NCBI RefSeq assembly: GCF_032062135.1 | Contig: NC_092861.1 | Location: 139,897,167-139,961,166 of the forward strand | Length of the DNA stretch: 64,000 nucleotides | Direction: 5' to 3' | Source of the DNA: Pyxicephalus adspersus | Taxonomy: Eukaryota > Chordata > Amphibia > Anura > Pyxicephalidae | In this document: positions 33,421 through 44,817 of the stretch, piece by piece | Layout: each line of letters begins with the position of its first letter | Numbering within the stretch: the first letter of the stretch is position 1 | Notes under the pieces: model-generated | The model's input: only the letters and a program-made list of their open reading frames with translations | The model's database searches: none | What the model was told of the DNA's origin: nothing | Made by a program: the position numbers and the translations under genes

Positions 33421-35317
33421 ATGATCATCAAGCTATCAGTCACATCACTAGCAAGTCAGCCAGGGTAAAACAGGCCTGGGAAATGGGAATCTGTAAAGTA
33501 TCAATAGCCAATGGCAGGGCAGAATTGAAGCCAGTATCTAATGTTCTCATTGGCTGCAGACCATACTCCAAAATCCCCTTTATGTATGTGCTGGGAATGC
33601 TGGGATAGACATATGTACAGCTAAAGGGAACCTGAGGATGCTGCAAGCTGCAGAGCAGAGGACAGACGATTGCTTCATCTCCTTTGCTGCAAACAACTCC
33701 ATCAGGGGAGCAAACATGGAGCGGTGACATATGGCACGGAATTGCCAGTCAGATAAATGTCTCCTAACAGTAAGTATGTTTAGGGAAATCACCTGCCTTG
33801 TCTGGTCACAGTTTTTTATTGTAGAGCTATAGTTCTTCTTTAAAGTGTAGTTTATAGATGCTGTAAGTTTTAAAGAACAGTCAAATACCTACTAATACGG
33901 CTACTGTGCCAGGGTTCAATGTTATCCACCAAAGCCTTATTCCAGAGAGCTCCTTATAATATTTATGGCTATAAGTTTATGGACAAGTGACTGTCACACT
34001 TAGAAAAGATTGCTGGAGATCCCATTCCAAAGTCACAGACATAATTATGGACCCTATTAGCAGCTTTAGGGGCCCCTACTCTTCTACTGAGGCTTTTCAT
34101 GACATTTCTAATTGTGTCTGTACAAATTTGAGCCCAAACAAATGAGCATCTGTTAGGTCAGGTACTGATGTTGGATGGGAAGACATGATTTGGGCCATAT
34201 AGAACATATAGTATAGATAGATAGGTGACCACACACTAGGTAATGTGGAAATAATCACAATATCTCCTTGATTTCAACCTTACCTGGTTACCACCTTGCA
34301 CCTCTTCTGCTAAGAGTGCTCTATAACAACTACCAGATGGAAACTCTGCCCAACAATTTGGTTCAGCCCTGACACAGCGCACCTGTACGGCTCCTGGCAG
34401 CTGGCACCCAGCACACTGGACAGTGGGTGGCATTCAGCAGTTCCATGTAATATAATGTTGCCCCTAATTTTCCACAAGGACCTTGTATAGTCTGCAAGCT
34501 GTCTGTCTACTCCTGTTCACTAGGAATGGCAAATCATTTTTATATTGTTGGCGATTCACAATTGATTCCTAAAGAAGACAGCCAAAGGAAGATGGACACA
34601 AACAACAAAAAGTATATATAGCGAACCAAATATTACTTTGACTTTCACAAAAATTAAATTATTAAATGCATGAAAAAGAATAAAAGCAAAGAAAAGGTGA
34701 TAGACAACCATGTAGCTGGGCACAAAAAGCCTTTGTGCAGCAATTCTGGCAGCGCCCTGTAGTTTGCTGCAATCAAGTGTGCTTGGAAGGTATGTTAGGG
34801 TGGAAGAATGATCAGTAAATACTAAGTATGTGTGTGAACATGAATTATAGAATTGTGCATATTCCTGCAGCAAAAACACATGATTGGGTCCTGAAAAGCA
34901 GTGCTTGATTTTAGGCAGTGAGCTTGTATAGGCTTAGATGGTGTTGTCAGCATGCTGCAGGCAGGGGGAAGCATTTTCACAGTCTCCTCCTGCCCCTCTG
35001 TTAAGATAATACAGAAGAATCTGTTATTTGTTAGACCTTAGAGGAACCCAACTAAGAAGTGCACAAAGACTAAAAACCCTTTCCATATTTGTTGTGGAAA
35101 AGCCCAGAAATGGCTGCCTTCAGGCGCACAGCAAGCTGGAAGCAAACTGCAAGGTTAACGCTTTTGTTCATAATTGCGGCTGCAGATGCAGTTCCTCCAT
35201 CAGAGAAGGAAAAGCCACTGCACGGCCAAAAGTGATTAGGTGCATTCTGGAACTGTACTCCATTCCACCGCAGCTGTGTGCAAAAAATGGTTCTCAATCA
35301 GTTCCAGTTCACTTAAA
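33421..35317. other. Non-coding stretch; no gene supported
   Basis: Frames at 33440-33730 (-), 34556-34879 (-) and 35028-35342 (+) lack domains, and the last runs into a SINE. CTTTAAAG at about 33838 may be one end of a TTAA-type MITE. Confidence 0.45.
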
Positions 35318-35580
35318 TTATTATTACACAGTATTTATATAGCGCCATCATATTATGCAGCGCTGTACAAAGTCTATAGTCATGTCACTAACTGTCCTCA
35401 AAGGAGCTCACAATCTAATGTCCCCACCATAGTCATATTTGTTTAATACAGTAACCTAACTGCATGTTTTTGGATTGTGGGAGAAAACCCACGCAAACAC
35501 GGGGAGAACAACTCTGGGATTGGATCCTGGGACCCAGCGCTGCAAAGGCCAGAGTGCTAACCACTGAGCCACCGTGCTAA
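35318..35580 (-). mobile_element. V-SINE-type SINE, near full length, tRNA head present
   Basis: Read on the minus strand: tRNA-like head 'cggtggctcagtggttagca' (A box TGGCTCAGTGGTTAG) and a decayed B box (GGATCCAATCC for GGTTCGAATCC), then the V-SINE core 'ccccgtgtttgcgtgggt', 'ccaaaaacatgcagttag', then 'agattgtgagctcctttg', 'agtgacatgactatagac', and the tail 'tgtacagcgctgcataat', 'tatataaatactgtgtaa', (AAT)n. A 'gtttgcgtgggtttcctcc' core is the hallmark of V-SINEs such as zebrafish DANA (family knowledge). The tail is the L2-type tail of this window. Confidence 0.8.
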
Positions 35581-35798
35581 ATTGGAACTGCGTTGAGCCT
35601 GCGGCAGGACCAGTGCCTCACCCGGGATCTGGATTGGCCCTGGGGACGCAGATGTTGACCCTGGGCAGTAAATGAACAAAGGTTGTGAAAATGAACTAGC
35701 AAATGAAGGCTAGTCCGGGAAAGTACTGTGATCTCCGAGAGCTAATACAGACCTGGAAGTGTCATATTTATAAATTATTTAGCATACAAACCCAAACT

Positions 35799-35944
35799 TA
35801 AAGAGATGTTGGATTTTAAATTAAGTGCACCCCAGCACTTAACATCTGGTTTTGGATCTACTTCCTAAACTAATGTAAGGTTGAGCCAAAGATATTGATC
35901 ACTTTGTACCTCTGATCATTGCTACAAAATGACAGATACACTTT
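35799..35944. mobile_element. Short TTAA-ended MITE (146 bp)
   Basis: The left end is TTAAAGAGATGTTGGATT and the right end, inward on the minus strand, TTAAAGTGTATCTGTCAT. Both start at TTAAAG. The interior has no coding content. Confidence 0.5.
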
Positions 35945-37529
35945 AATTTCCCTGCATGGGTTCTGTAAGAGTTTGGGGACATTTTTTGTTATTTCTTACA
36001 CAAGGTATTAAGGCCATTTGGTATTCTGCTCCTGGCCGGAATTCATCTTCCACCCAAATGGAAATGAATAGTTTTAGTGGGCTTTGTTCATCGCGCAGTC
36101 AGTACAAAATTGTTACATTTCTTTTCTGTTCGGTAACATGAGAAGATCGGCCATAAACCTCTTCTAGCATAGAAAACCCCGGGACACGTCCTATTACTTT
36201 CAGGTGTGCTTGAAAGGTTGTGAACGGCATGAAGCCCCCCGACGCTGCACCCTGATAACACCTGGAAGCAGTTTTGCACTAATTACTGACTTCATAAAGA
36301 AAAACTGCCTGTTGTGGAGGGTTAGTGAGCCCCCTTCCTGCCGCCTGACATTTATAATGGCCTGTTGCCATGATTTAGGACTTTTTACTGGGTCCAGCTC
36401 TGATTTATTGAGACAGCTTACAATTATTCAGTCTTTATTTAGCAGAGGTTTACAGAAATAGAATGGATTTATTAAAAATAGGATTGGAGTCGTGTGTGTA
36501 GCCACGACCAGGATACCATTGCCATACCTCCCACCTTCTAGGAGAGGAGAGACGTTGATTATTGATGTACAGGAACCTCAGCATGACCTTATCCTGAAAA
36601 TGCCAATTCTCTGGCCGCATCTGGATTTAATACCTTTGGGTCACCGAAAGAACAAGCATGCTGTAAATGGGTGTCACAAAAGTGGCCAAATGTCTTTTTG
36701 CTGTACATCCCCTGGATCAATGATTAAATAATAAAACTAAAGCATCAGCTGGACAACTAAGAAGTACAAATCTCCAAAAAGACACAGCAAAAATTGCACC
36801 ATACATAATTTAGCTGCAAAATTTAAAATCGGCACATTATAAAAGAAAAAAATTAAAAAATTTTAACCATTCATATTTTTGAACACTTTCTGTAGGTGTC
36901 GGTGGCTTTATTGGACCTCACCGCACGATCTTTTAAAGGCTGACATTCCCTAATCTGCCAAGATGATTAGGCAGCAGATTTCGAGAGTGTCTTCATTTTT
37001 GATTAGGCATCTTCAGCTATTCTAGAATCAAATTGGAAGACCTGGTAATGCCACACTTGCCTAGGAATCCTGGTTGGAAGCCAAGAAGGTATGGTTAGTA
37101 TATTTAGCATTTTTAAAATTTATTATTGTATATGTGTGTCTTATAGATTAGACAACTTTATGTTTTCATTTTAAGGCCAGAAATGAAAATGTTCATTAAG
37201 TAGATGAGGGAGTATATCCTAAATTTTGGCCTGTAAACTTTCCTAACTTTCACAACGCTGTAGGAACGTTTTCTCCAGGAACGCACATACCTCTAACCGT
37301 ATCAGCTCTGCTTCATCCTGCCCACACTTACCACCAACAAGGCTGGGGACCACTTGGACATTAACCCTTAACTCACAAGTCTTCAGATTGGATATTCTGC
37401 CACATCTTTTGCACTTACTGTATCAATCACAAACAAATAGGCAAATCATCTTATGGAAAGTATCTTCAACTCACACTTTGTAAGTCTGCACTTTTGAACC
37501 ATCAAATTCACTATCACAGTTATTACATA
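35945..37529. other. Non-coding stretch, no gene supported
   Basis: Frames at 35956-36141, 36204-36461 and 36492-36731 (+) lie near each other, but none has a domain I recognise or clean splice flanks. Confidence 0.45.
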
Positions 37530-37567
37530 TACTGCTAAAGAAGGCATTCAAGGTGAAACGTTGGGTA
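37530..37567 (+). ncRNA. Hammerhead-like ribozyme remnant (copy 4)
   Basis: UACUG (37530-37534), core CUAAAGA (37535-37541; G5 is A), A, a 12-nt stem II region, GAAA (37555-37558), CGUU, GGGUA (37563-37567). The flanks pair at stem I positions 2-5 (U-G, C-G, A-U, U-A). The altered core suggests it is inactive. Confidence 0.35.
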
Positions 37568-37603
37568 CTATAACCATTATTATGAATACCTCTTCACTAG
37601 GCT

Positions 37604-37830
37604 AAAGCTATGTACAAACGTCCAGTGGTTCTTGCCCAATAATCAGCTTAGGGCCGATATCGGACAAGAATCTGGCATGTGTACAGGGCCCGTTGTCCAT
37701 CGCCCAAGCGACTGTACCAGCAGTTCCACGAATGATGGACGACGGATCATAATGCAAGGGAAGAGAGGGAGCGTGCAGCGGGGTGCTGCTCCATCAGTCT
37801 CCCCCTCCCCTCTCCATAGAGTGTGTTTCT
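37604..37830 (+). mobile_element. MITE, GGTACACA-head family
   Basis: 'ctaaagctatgtacaaac', 'cttgcccaataatcagct', 'gccgatatcggacaagaa', 'gcagcggggtgctgctcc' match the copy starting at 63838 in order. The palindrome GCCGATATCGGAC lies at about 37653. Confidence 0.65.
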
Positions 37831-38587
37831 TTTTCTAGAATTTAGGTGAATTGGTATTTATAATAATAACGATAATCATGTGAATTGTGTGTGATACACA
37901 GAGCTTTCACAAAACTGAAAGAGGTACATTAAAAAATCACTGGTACAGCTGTGCCACAAATAATACCCCCTTACCTGGCCTTCATTCCTTTTAGCCCCAA
38001 AATCTAAACTATCACCAAACCATTATATTATTTACCTTATCTTATGGATAAATATCTAATGAAGAAGATACTGTAATGATGATTTGTAGAAGTTCTGGCT
38101 AACTCAAAACAAATAAAGCAATTTGTAATTTACAGCCTTGTTAGTGATTTTCAGCAATAGATTCCCCTGTGCTTTTCTAGTCTGGGTGTAGAGCAGTTCA
38201 GTACAAATAAATTTGTCTTTATTTACTTTTCAGTTATTAATTATAATGGTCATTTTTAAATAGAAGTGGTTCTGGAATGTTAGGGAAAGTCTATCCAAAT
38301 TTCCCTGGACGGGTTATGTATTTTCCCTTTGTCACTGCACAATCCAACTAGTAACCAGCACAGGAGGAGTTTACAGAGCAGGGCAGTTAGAGAAGATATG
38401 TATTAAATAGTTACACATATCCATTCATTTGACTGTAAGTCCCAAGGCCACGATCAAATCTACTTTCTCTGTTCAGCCAATCCCTGCCCTGTATACTAGT
38501 GATGAAAGCATATGCATGCTACAGATAAAATGAGTGATGCGCTCAATGAGCAATTTACAATGGGAAAATGTTTGTAAAGGTTCCCAT
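37831..38587. other. Non-coding stretch, nothing recognised
   Basis: No repeat matched and no coding signal. Confidence 0.5.
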
Positions 38588-38601
38588 TTATTCAGATCCA
38601 A

Positions 38602-39735
38602 GCTGCCTTTGACAATGCAGCTCAGGTAGCTTGGATAGCTTCTGATAAAGCAGTTTGGATAGCTTGGATAACTTCTTATGAAACAGCTTGGATAACTTCT
38701 GATAAACCAGTTTGGATAACTTCTGATGAAGCAGCTTGCAAAGCTTGGATAACTTCTGATGAAGCAGCTTGGATACCTTCTGATGAAACAGCTTGGATAA
38801 CTTCTGATGAAACAGCTTGCAAAGCTNNNNNNNNNNNNNNNNNNNNNNNNNNNNNNNNNNNNNNNNNNNNNNNNNNNNNNNNNNNNNNNNNNNNNNNNNN
38901 NNNNNNNNNNNNNNNNNNNNNNNNNNNNNNNNNNNNNNNNNNNNNNNNNNNNNNNNNNNNNNNNNNNNNNNNNNNNNNNNNNNNNNNNNNNNNNNNNNNN
39001 NNNNNNNNNNNNNNNNNNNNNNNNNNNNNNNNNNNNNNNNNNNNNNNNNNNNNNNNNNNNNNNNNNNNNNNNNNNNNNNNNNNNNNNNNNNNNNNNNNNN
39101 NNNNNNNNNNNNNNNNNNNNNNNNNNNNNNNNNNNNNNNNNNNNNNNNNNNNNNNNNNNNNNNNNNNNNNNNNNGAAGCAGCTTGCAAAGCTTGGATAAC
39201 TTCTGATGAAGCAGCTTAGATAGTTTGGATAACTTCTGATGAACCAGTTTGGATAACTTCTGATGAAGCAGCTTGCATAGCTTGGATACTTTCTGATGAA
39301 ACAGCTTAGATAGCTTGGATAACTTCTGATGAACCAGTTTGGATAACTTCTGATGAAGCAGCTTGGATAAGTTCTGATGAAGCAGCTTTGATAACTTCTG
39401 ATGAAGCAGCTTGCATAGCTTGGATACCTTCTGATGAAGCAGCTTGGATATCTTCTGACGAAGCAGCTTGGATAACTTCTGATGAAGCAGCTTGGATAAC
39501 TTTTGATGAATCAGCTTGGATAACATCCGATGAAACAGCTTGGATAACTTCTGATAAAGCAGCTTGCATAGCTTGGATAACTTCCTATGAAACAGCTTAG
39601 ATAGCTTGGATAACTTCTGATGAACCAGTTTGGATAAGTTCTGATGAAGCAGCTCTGATAACTTCTGATGAAGCAGCTTGCATAGCTTTGATAACTTCAG
39701 ATGAAGCAGCTTGGATACGCTGCAAAACATCTTCA
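38602..39735. repeat. 24/33-bp minisatellite with open frames
   Basis: The unit is CTTGGATAA + CTTCTGATGAAGCAG (24 bp). Some units carry an extra 9 bp (CTTGCAAAG, CTTAGATAG or CTTGCATAG), a diverged copy of the first 9 bp, making 33 bp. Because every length is a multiple of three, a frame without a stop stays open along the array. The minus strand has a 383-codon frame (38588-39739) of LHQKLSKL repeats, and shorter frames run in two other phases (39306-39569 minus, 39388-39600 plus). Differences between units often change the amino acid (LLHQ, LVHQ, LFHQ, LIHQ; HQ, HR, YQ), which argues against selection on a protein. The start of the long frame at 39739 is a TTG; the first ATG is at 39730. 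A run of N at 38827-39174 falls inside. Confidence 0.9.
38827..39174. other. Assembly gap (348 N)
   Basis: All N. It lies inside the minisatellite, so the true array length is unknown. Confidence 0.99.
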
Positions 39736-39740
39736 ACAAG

Positions 39741-40156
39741 AATAAGTCCCTTTGTATGTGATTATTACTAGATAGAGAATCGGAAACATATTTGCAAAAC
39801 TAAGCCTAATTTGCACAAATGACTAATATTCATGCATAATATCATCATGTGAATAAGCCTTTGTGACAAATATTTGCCATTTATATATCTTAGTAAGCTA
39901 ATTTTAAATGAGGCTTTAAGGCCGGCTCATGTTATTGCATGGTTTTGTGTTTTACATTTATTTGAATTGGCCATGTAACACACACAAACATAATGTTGCA
40001 TTCATTTTGTAGAGAACATTTCAATGCATAGGTTGCTGTTTGACATCCCAGCCTTGAATACTATATGTCCTAATCCCAGAATAGTTCATGCACCAGCAAT
40101 CATTTACAGTACATTAGATAAGTCTAAAATATGCTATAAAGGATTACAGTCTAAAT
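39741..40156. other. Non-coding stretch, nothing recognised
   Basis: AT-rich; nothing supported. Confidence 0.5.
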
Positions 40157-40413
40157 CAGTGTTTATGAAACTTGAAATAACTTTTAGGTCTTCAGGTAAC
40201 CCCGGCTTTAATAACTATATCCACAGCTCATAGTATGTTAAAGTGGTGGTTCATAAGAAGAATGCCTTTTACATTGCTGGTCATTGGGAAAAATGTCACT
40301 GTACAGGTAACCAAAAAGATCATTGGTGTCACTTAATCTGACCTGAGAGGCACAAATTGCTCATTGCAAGGAACCCTTAGCAATCTGTAGAGGAATCCTG
40401 GTTGGGAAACGTT
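40157..40413 (-). mobile_element. hAT MITE (CAGTGTTTCTCAACC family)
   Basis: It begins CAGTGTTTATGAAACTTG and continues 'ttttaggtcttcaggtaa', 'gctggtcattgggaaaaa', 'ttggtgtcacttaatctg', 'cacaaattgctcattgca' and 'aatcctggttgggaaacg', the reverse complement of 11797-12068 throughout. Confidence 0.75.
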
Positions 40414-40876
40414 GTAAAGTAATAATTTACCATTTTTTCATATTATTTTAACTGACAAATAATGTGTAAACTAGTGTAAACTAAACTATAAATTAGTAAG
40501 GCAATATGGTGTGTGTCACATTTAGTTACTTGTAGTATCTAATTATCTTTAATTGTCTGACATGATCACTGCTCAGAGCAGTTTATGAAATTATCCAGGA
40601 AGCCTGCAATTATAATAAACTTCCACTGGATGGCGACAGACTACCACTCTGGTCTTTGTACTCAGCTTCATTACTGGCACTTGTATTGTTATATAGAAGA
40701 TAATCTCAAAGTTCCCAGTGGAGGTAACAACCAGCAATAAAACCAAACAGGGGGATTTAACTATTTTCTACTATATTCAAATTCTGGCTTTACATATACT
40801 TTAAAGAAAACCTGTCATGATATTTTGCAAGTTGCATCCCAAAAATGCTAACCACCCTGTGATTTCAAACAGACGG
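40414..40876. other. Non-coding; TTAA-type element end at 40797
   Basis: ACTTTAAAGAAAACCTGTCA near 40797 resembles the end at 11437. The partner end was not found. Confidence 0.4.
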
Positions 40877-41045
40877 CTTGATTTACTAAAGGAGAATATT
40901 CAGCAAGATTCAGCAAACCTGGAATGAAATTCTTAAAAATAGTTTTTGAACAATGTTTCCAATCCTGAACCAGATCCATTCCAGGTTTGCTGGATCCCCC
41001 AGGTCCTCCCACGATAGTCTATCTTCTCCAGGGAACCTTAGAGGA
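40877..41045. mobile_element. Hairpin MITE (GGGCTTGATTTATTAAAG family)
   Basis: 'ggcttgatttactaaagg', 'ttcagcaaacctggaatg', 'ccaatcctgaaccagatc', 'attccaggtttgctggat', 'cacgatagtctatcttct'. The right terminus is eroded. Confidence 0.65.
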
Positions 41046-41555
41046 CCAATAGACTATAAATGTGATCTGTTTGCCCTGGAGTCTTCTATCTCCTCCTCGG
41101 TGGCTACTGTTTCCTTTTCTGTGTTTGCAGCGCAGAACATGCCGGGGAATTAGTGCCGGATATCTGCTATTTGTAGAACACGTCCAGTCTTAGTTATGTT
41201 GGCCAATTGTGCAGCTCCCCTGGCCAAGATTCTGCTTGTCTGCGAGGCAAATTTGAAATTACTCATAAGCAATAATACAGAATGAGATTTATAACCAGAA
41301 CCACTTGTGTAAATAAAGCCCGGGCTGCGTGATGAAGAAAAAAAAAAGCTTTTACCATTGATGAAGAATTGTCATTCACAGCCAGCTAGTTTGGATTTAA
41401 TTCAGAATGGATTGATCATAGGTATCGGTTGTGTAAAGTAAAATTTGGGAAATAAAGATCGTCTATATACCCGGGAGGAATTTAACAAGTTTCATTGCAT
41501 GCACTTACTTCTTGCTTCTGTTCTGAAGATATCACTAATCTAGGGAGTACTTTCT
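41046..41555. other. Non-coding stretch, nothing recognised
   Basis: No supported feature. Confidence 0.5.
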
Positions 41556-41701
41556 TAGATTGTAAGCTCTTCGGGGCAGGGTCCTCTCCTCCTGTATCAC
41601 TGTCTGTATCTGCCTATCATTTACAACCCCTATTTAATGTACAGCGCTACATAATATGTTGGCTCTATATATATCCTGTTTATTATTATTAATAATAATG
41701 A
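41556..41701 (+). mobile_element. L2-type LINE 3' tail
   Basis: TTAGATTGTAAGCTCTTCGG, 'ggcagggtcctctcctcc', 'cactgtctgtatctgcc', 'cccctatttaatgtacag', 'cgctacataatatgttgg', 'ctctatatatatcctgtt', (ATT/AAT)n. A well-preserved copy of the tail consensus. Confidence 0.8.
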
Positions 41702-42436
41702 TACTGTTCTCTTTTATGTTTTCTCTTTTAAATCAAAATGCCGGTTACCTGTTTTAGTTTCCTTTAAGCTAAACTTTAGGCTCATATAAAAGACACAAAT
41801 CTATAATAATGAGACCTTGGTGAGTCTACCTATTAAAATCACACGTGAGTATTCCGGCATAAACCATGGAAATGTTCATCCTTAAAGCATCACTTTCAGA
41901 ATGCAGCACTTTTGGAGCCCATTAACCCAGAATCAAGAGAAATGCAGTGCATGTTTAATAAAAACAGGCTGCAACACACATGAGTGCATGGAGAAACAAG
42001 TCAGAGTGCAGTTTTAGGGGTGCAGCTCATGGCAAAAAATAGCAGGCAATCTGGTGCAGTGCAAGAACCCTAACACATTTAGTTATTCAGGGACATCCCT
42101 GAAGAACTCCCTGGACTCACCTGACATTGCTCAGGCTTGGTGATTGGTCACTCAGACACCCAGTGCTTATATGTCACAGGAATGGGAAAGAGTCACATGC
42201 TCCCCATACCTAAAAGCGATGAATATTCCACATAACTCTGGAGGGTTATTATAACATTGGGAAGCAAAGAGAAAGAGTAGGAAAGTCTGTCCCTGCCAGC
42301 TGCAGTGTAGCTCTGGGAGTGTAAGCAGTGGTCTCTCTGCAGAAGTCCAAAACACCAAGTCCAAAACTCAGTCAGACCTAAAGCTTTGCAATCAGTGAAA
42401 CTTGTGTGCCCTGCTGATCGGAGAGCTTTGGCTCTG
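41702..42436. other. Non-coding stretch, nothing recognised
   Basis: The minus-strand frame at 42167-42364 has no domain. Confidence 0.5.
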
Positions 42437-42437
42437 T

Positions 42438-42484
<47 letters not shown>

Positions 42485-42514
42485 CTATCTATCTAACTAT
42501 CTATCCATCCATAG

Positions 42515-42575
<61 letters not shown>

Positions 42576-42577
42576 CT

Positions 42578-42627
<50 letters not shown>

Positions 42628-42642
42628 CTTCTATTCATCTAC
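42437..42642. repeat. (ATCT)n microsatellite, about 200 bp, interrupted
   Basis: Long ATCT runs with small interruptions (CTATCTAACTATC, CATCCATAG, CCTTC). The tyrosine/leucine/serine/isoleucine frame at 42402-42806 is its by-product. Confidence 0.97.
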
Positions 42643-42857
42643 AGTGGTATGATTATTCATTCATTTTTTATTTATCACTGCTAGCATTCAACAACGGTCA
42701 AGAGAAATGGGAGGCACTTAAGATAAATTTTGTTGCGTTGTATTTTTGGGTAAATGTAATAAATTGTTTTAAATACTGTTTCCACTCTGTGATTATGGAG
42801 TACTGATTGTAGATTAATGATTAAAAAAACTATTACAACATCAGGCTGCAACATAAT

Positions 42858-43027
42858 AACATTATTATTATTATTAATAATAATATTAATAATAATATCA
42901 TCAATATTTATAATTATATAATCCCATTATATAGCGCCAACATATTACACAATAGGGGTTGCAAATGAGAGACAGATACAGTGACATAGGTAAAGAAGAG
43001 GACCCTGCCCCGAAGAGCTTACAATCT
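42858..43027 (-). mobile_element. L2-type LINE 3' tail, seed of the adjacent minisatellite
   Basis: (ATT/AAT)n then, read on the minus strand, AGATTGTAAGCTCTTCGGGG, 'cagggtcctcttctttacc', 'ctgtatctgtctctcatt', 'gcaacccctattgtgtaa', 'tatgttggcgctatataa'. It merges directly into the 56-bp array. Confidence 0.7.
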
Positions 43028-43400
43028 ACAGATACAGTGACATAGGTAAAGGAGAGGACTCTGCCCCGAAGAGCTTACAATCTACAGATACAGTGACATA
43101 GGTAAAGGAGAGGACCCTTCCCTGAAGAGCTTACAATCTACAGATACAGTGACATAGGTAAAGGAGAGGACCCTGCCCTGAAGAGCTTACAATCTACAGA
43201 TACAGTGACATAGGTAAAGGAGAGGACCCTTCCCCAAAGAGCTTACAATCTAAGAGGAGGGGAAAGTATCACACAGAAAGGTAAAGGAGAGGACCCTGCC
43301 CTGAAGAGCTTACAATCTACAGATACAGTGACATAGGTAAAGGAGAGGACCCTTCCCCAAAGAGCTTACAATCTAAGAGGAGGGGAAAGTATCACACAGA
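42967..43400. repeat. 56-bp minisatellite with a 123-bp higher-order unit
   Basis: The motif ACAATCTACAGATACAGTGA... restarts at 43021, 43077, 43133, 43189 and 43245 (56 bp each), then at 43312 (67 bp) and 43368 (56 bp). The 43189-43311 block (56 + 67 bp, with 'aagaggaggggaaagtatca') is repeated from 43312 on, giving a second-order period of 123 bp. The unit equals part of the L2-type tail. Confidence 0.9.
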
Positions 43401-43501
43401 AGGGGGGATATAAGTGAAGGAAGTCTGAATACTTTCTGAAGCCTCTGTATATATCTATTATCTATCACTCATATGTGATCTATCTTTTTAAAGTTCAGCT
43501 A

Positions 43502-43517
43502 CCCCCCCCCCCCCCCC
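43502..43517. repeat. Poly-C tract (16 bp)
   Basis: Sixteen C in a row, flanked by 'agcta' and 'atccc'. Confidence 0.97.
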
Positions 43518-43745
43518 ATCCCAAGTTACTTTTACTTATAATCATCATTTTACATATCATGTTAAATTAATAGAAATGGAAATGACTTATTTTGTATTGA
43601 TGAATGTAGATGAATGCAGATAACAATGGTGATAATTCTTTCATGATTTTACTGCAGAAGCAACCTTATAAAAGGAAATGCCCTCCCCGGGGTTCTATAG
43701 ATGGGATCAAGAGGTATTTACAAAATGTTCCAGGAGTTACTTTGG

Positions 43746-43986
43746 CTGCGTACACATGTGCAAAAATTGTTGTTGGAAAAGATCTTTTACCATCCTTTCC
43801 AACGTCAAAAGACTGAAAGATGCATGAACAAGTGCTGTACATATAGCACCTTTCTGCTCTATGGAGAGGGGGGAAGGGCGGAGCGGCACCCCACGGTGCA
43901 CTCTCTCCTTTAATTGCACTATGATCGTTCAATGTTCGTCGTCTGTGAATCCGCCAGGATGAGCGATTCTCGTCCAAAATCATTCC
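43746..43986 (+). mobile_element. MITE, GGTACACA-head family
   Basis: The left end is GGCTGCGTACACATGTGCAA, 'aaattgttgttggaaaag'; the right end, read inward, is 'agcctcaggaatgatttt', 'ggacgagaatcgctcat'. Interior blocks are 'ctgctctatggagagggg' and 'gcggcaccccacggtgca'. Frames on both strands at 43610-43983 are by-products. Confidence 0.65.
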
Positions 43987-44215
43987 TGAGGCTATATATA
44001 GTAGTATATGTATATATGTATTTATATAAATTTGTAATCTTTAGCATGGTAATGTACTTAAAAAACCCAAACATGTTTAATCTTTTTTAACTGAAACTTT
44101 ACAAATAGGTAATCCCAGGTAATTCTACCATGAAGGTTCTAGGATCAGGAGGGCTGATATTGGGGGAAGATAAAGCTGTTGAAGTCTTATAAGAAGCCCC
44201 CACTTCCATCCACAA

Positions 44216-44487
44216 TTATTATTACACAGTATTTATATAGCACCGACATATTACACAGCGCTGTACAAAGTCCATATTCATGTCCCTAGCTGTCCCTACC
44301 CTGGTCATATGTCATTACCACAGTCTAAGGTCAATTTCGGAGGGAGGCCAGTTACCTAACTGCTTGTTTTTGGAATGTGGGAGGAAACCGGAGTACCCGG
44401 AAGAAAACCATGCAAACATGGGAAGATCATGCAAACTCCATGCAGATAGTGTCCTGGCTGAGATTGGAACCTGGGACCTAATGGTGC
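44216..44487 (-). mobile_element. V-SINE-type SINE, core and tail
   Basis: Read on the minus strand: 'aggttccaatctcagcca' (B-box region), 'ggacactatctgcatgga', 'gtttgcatgatcttccca', 'tccaaaaacaagcagtta', 'gactttgtacagcgctgt', 'gtaatatgtcggtgctat', 'aaatactgtgtaataata'. The A-box end is missing. The frame at 44280-44573 is a by-product. Confidence 0.75.
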
Positions 44488-44817
44488 ACAATATACCTAA
44501 TATTGGACCGGCCCAATATTATATCATTTATTTCATCTACATATACGTTGTGTCATATTCCTTAGCAAGCTGAAACTTTTATACCCTTTTGGACTCGTTT
44601 TAGTACTCCAGATGTGCAATGAAGTAATCCAAGAGTCAGTAATCCATACGGAACATCACATGATTGATGGTAGTTTTTTTATATAATTTCTATTTGCCAA
44701 GTTTTAAAATGTCCAGAATATTTTCCTGGTCTTTTCTAAAGTAAATATTCAATATGTAAAGCAATGTTTCATTTATTTAAGGATTATTAAATCCATTACT
44801 GCAGCTTTTATTTCCTT

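Noticed and set aside
35318..35580. tRNA gene on the minus strand
   Set aside because: An A-box-like and a B-box-like block are present, but the B box is decayed, no cloverleaf forms, and the V-SINE core and LINE tail follow. It is a SINE.
38588..39739. Coding gene for a leucine/lysine coiled-coil protein
   Set aside because: Frame openness follows from unit lengths divisible by three, three phases are open, the nominal start is TTG, and unit differences are often non-synonymous. Kept as a repeat and as a finding, not as a gene.
42402..42806. 134-codon frame full of LSIY repeats
   Set aside because: It is a translation of the (ATCT)n microsatellite.
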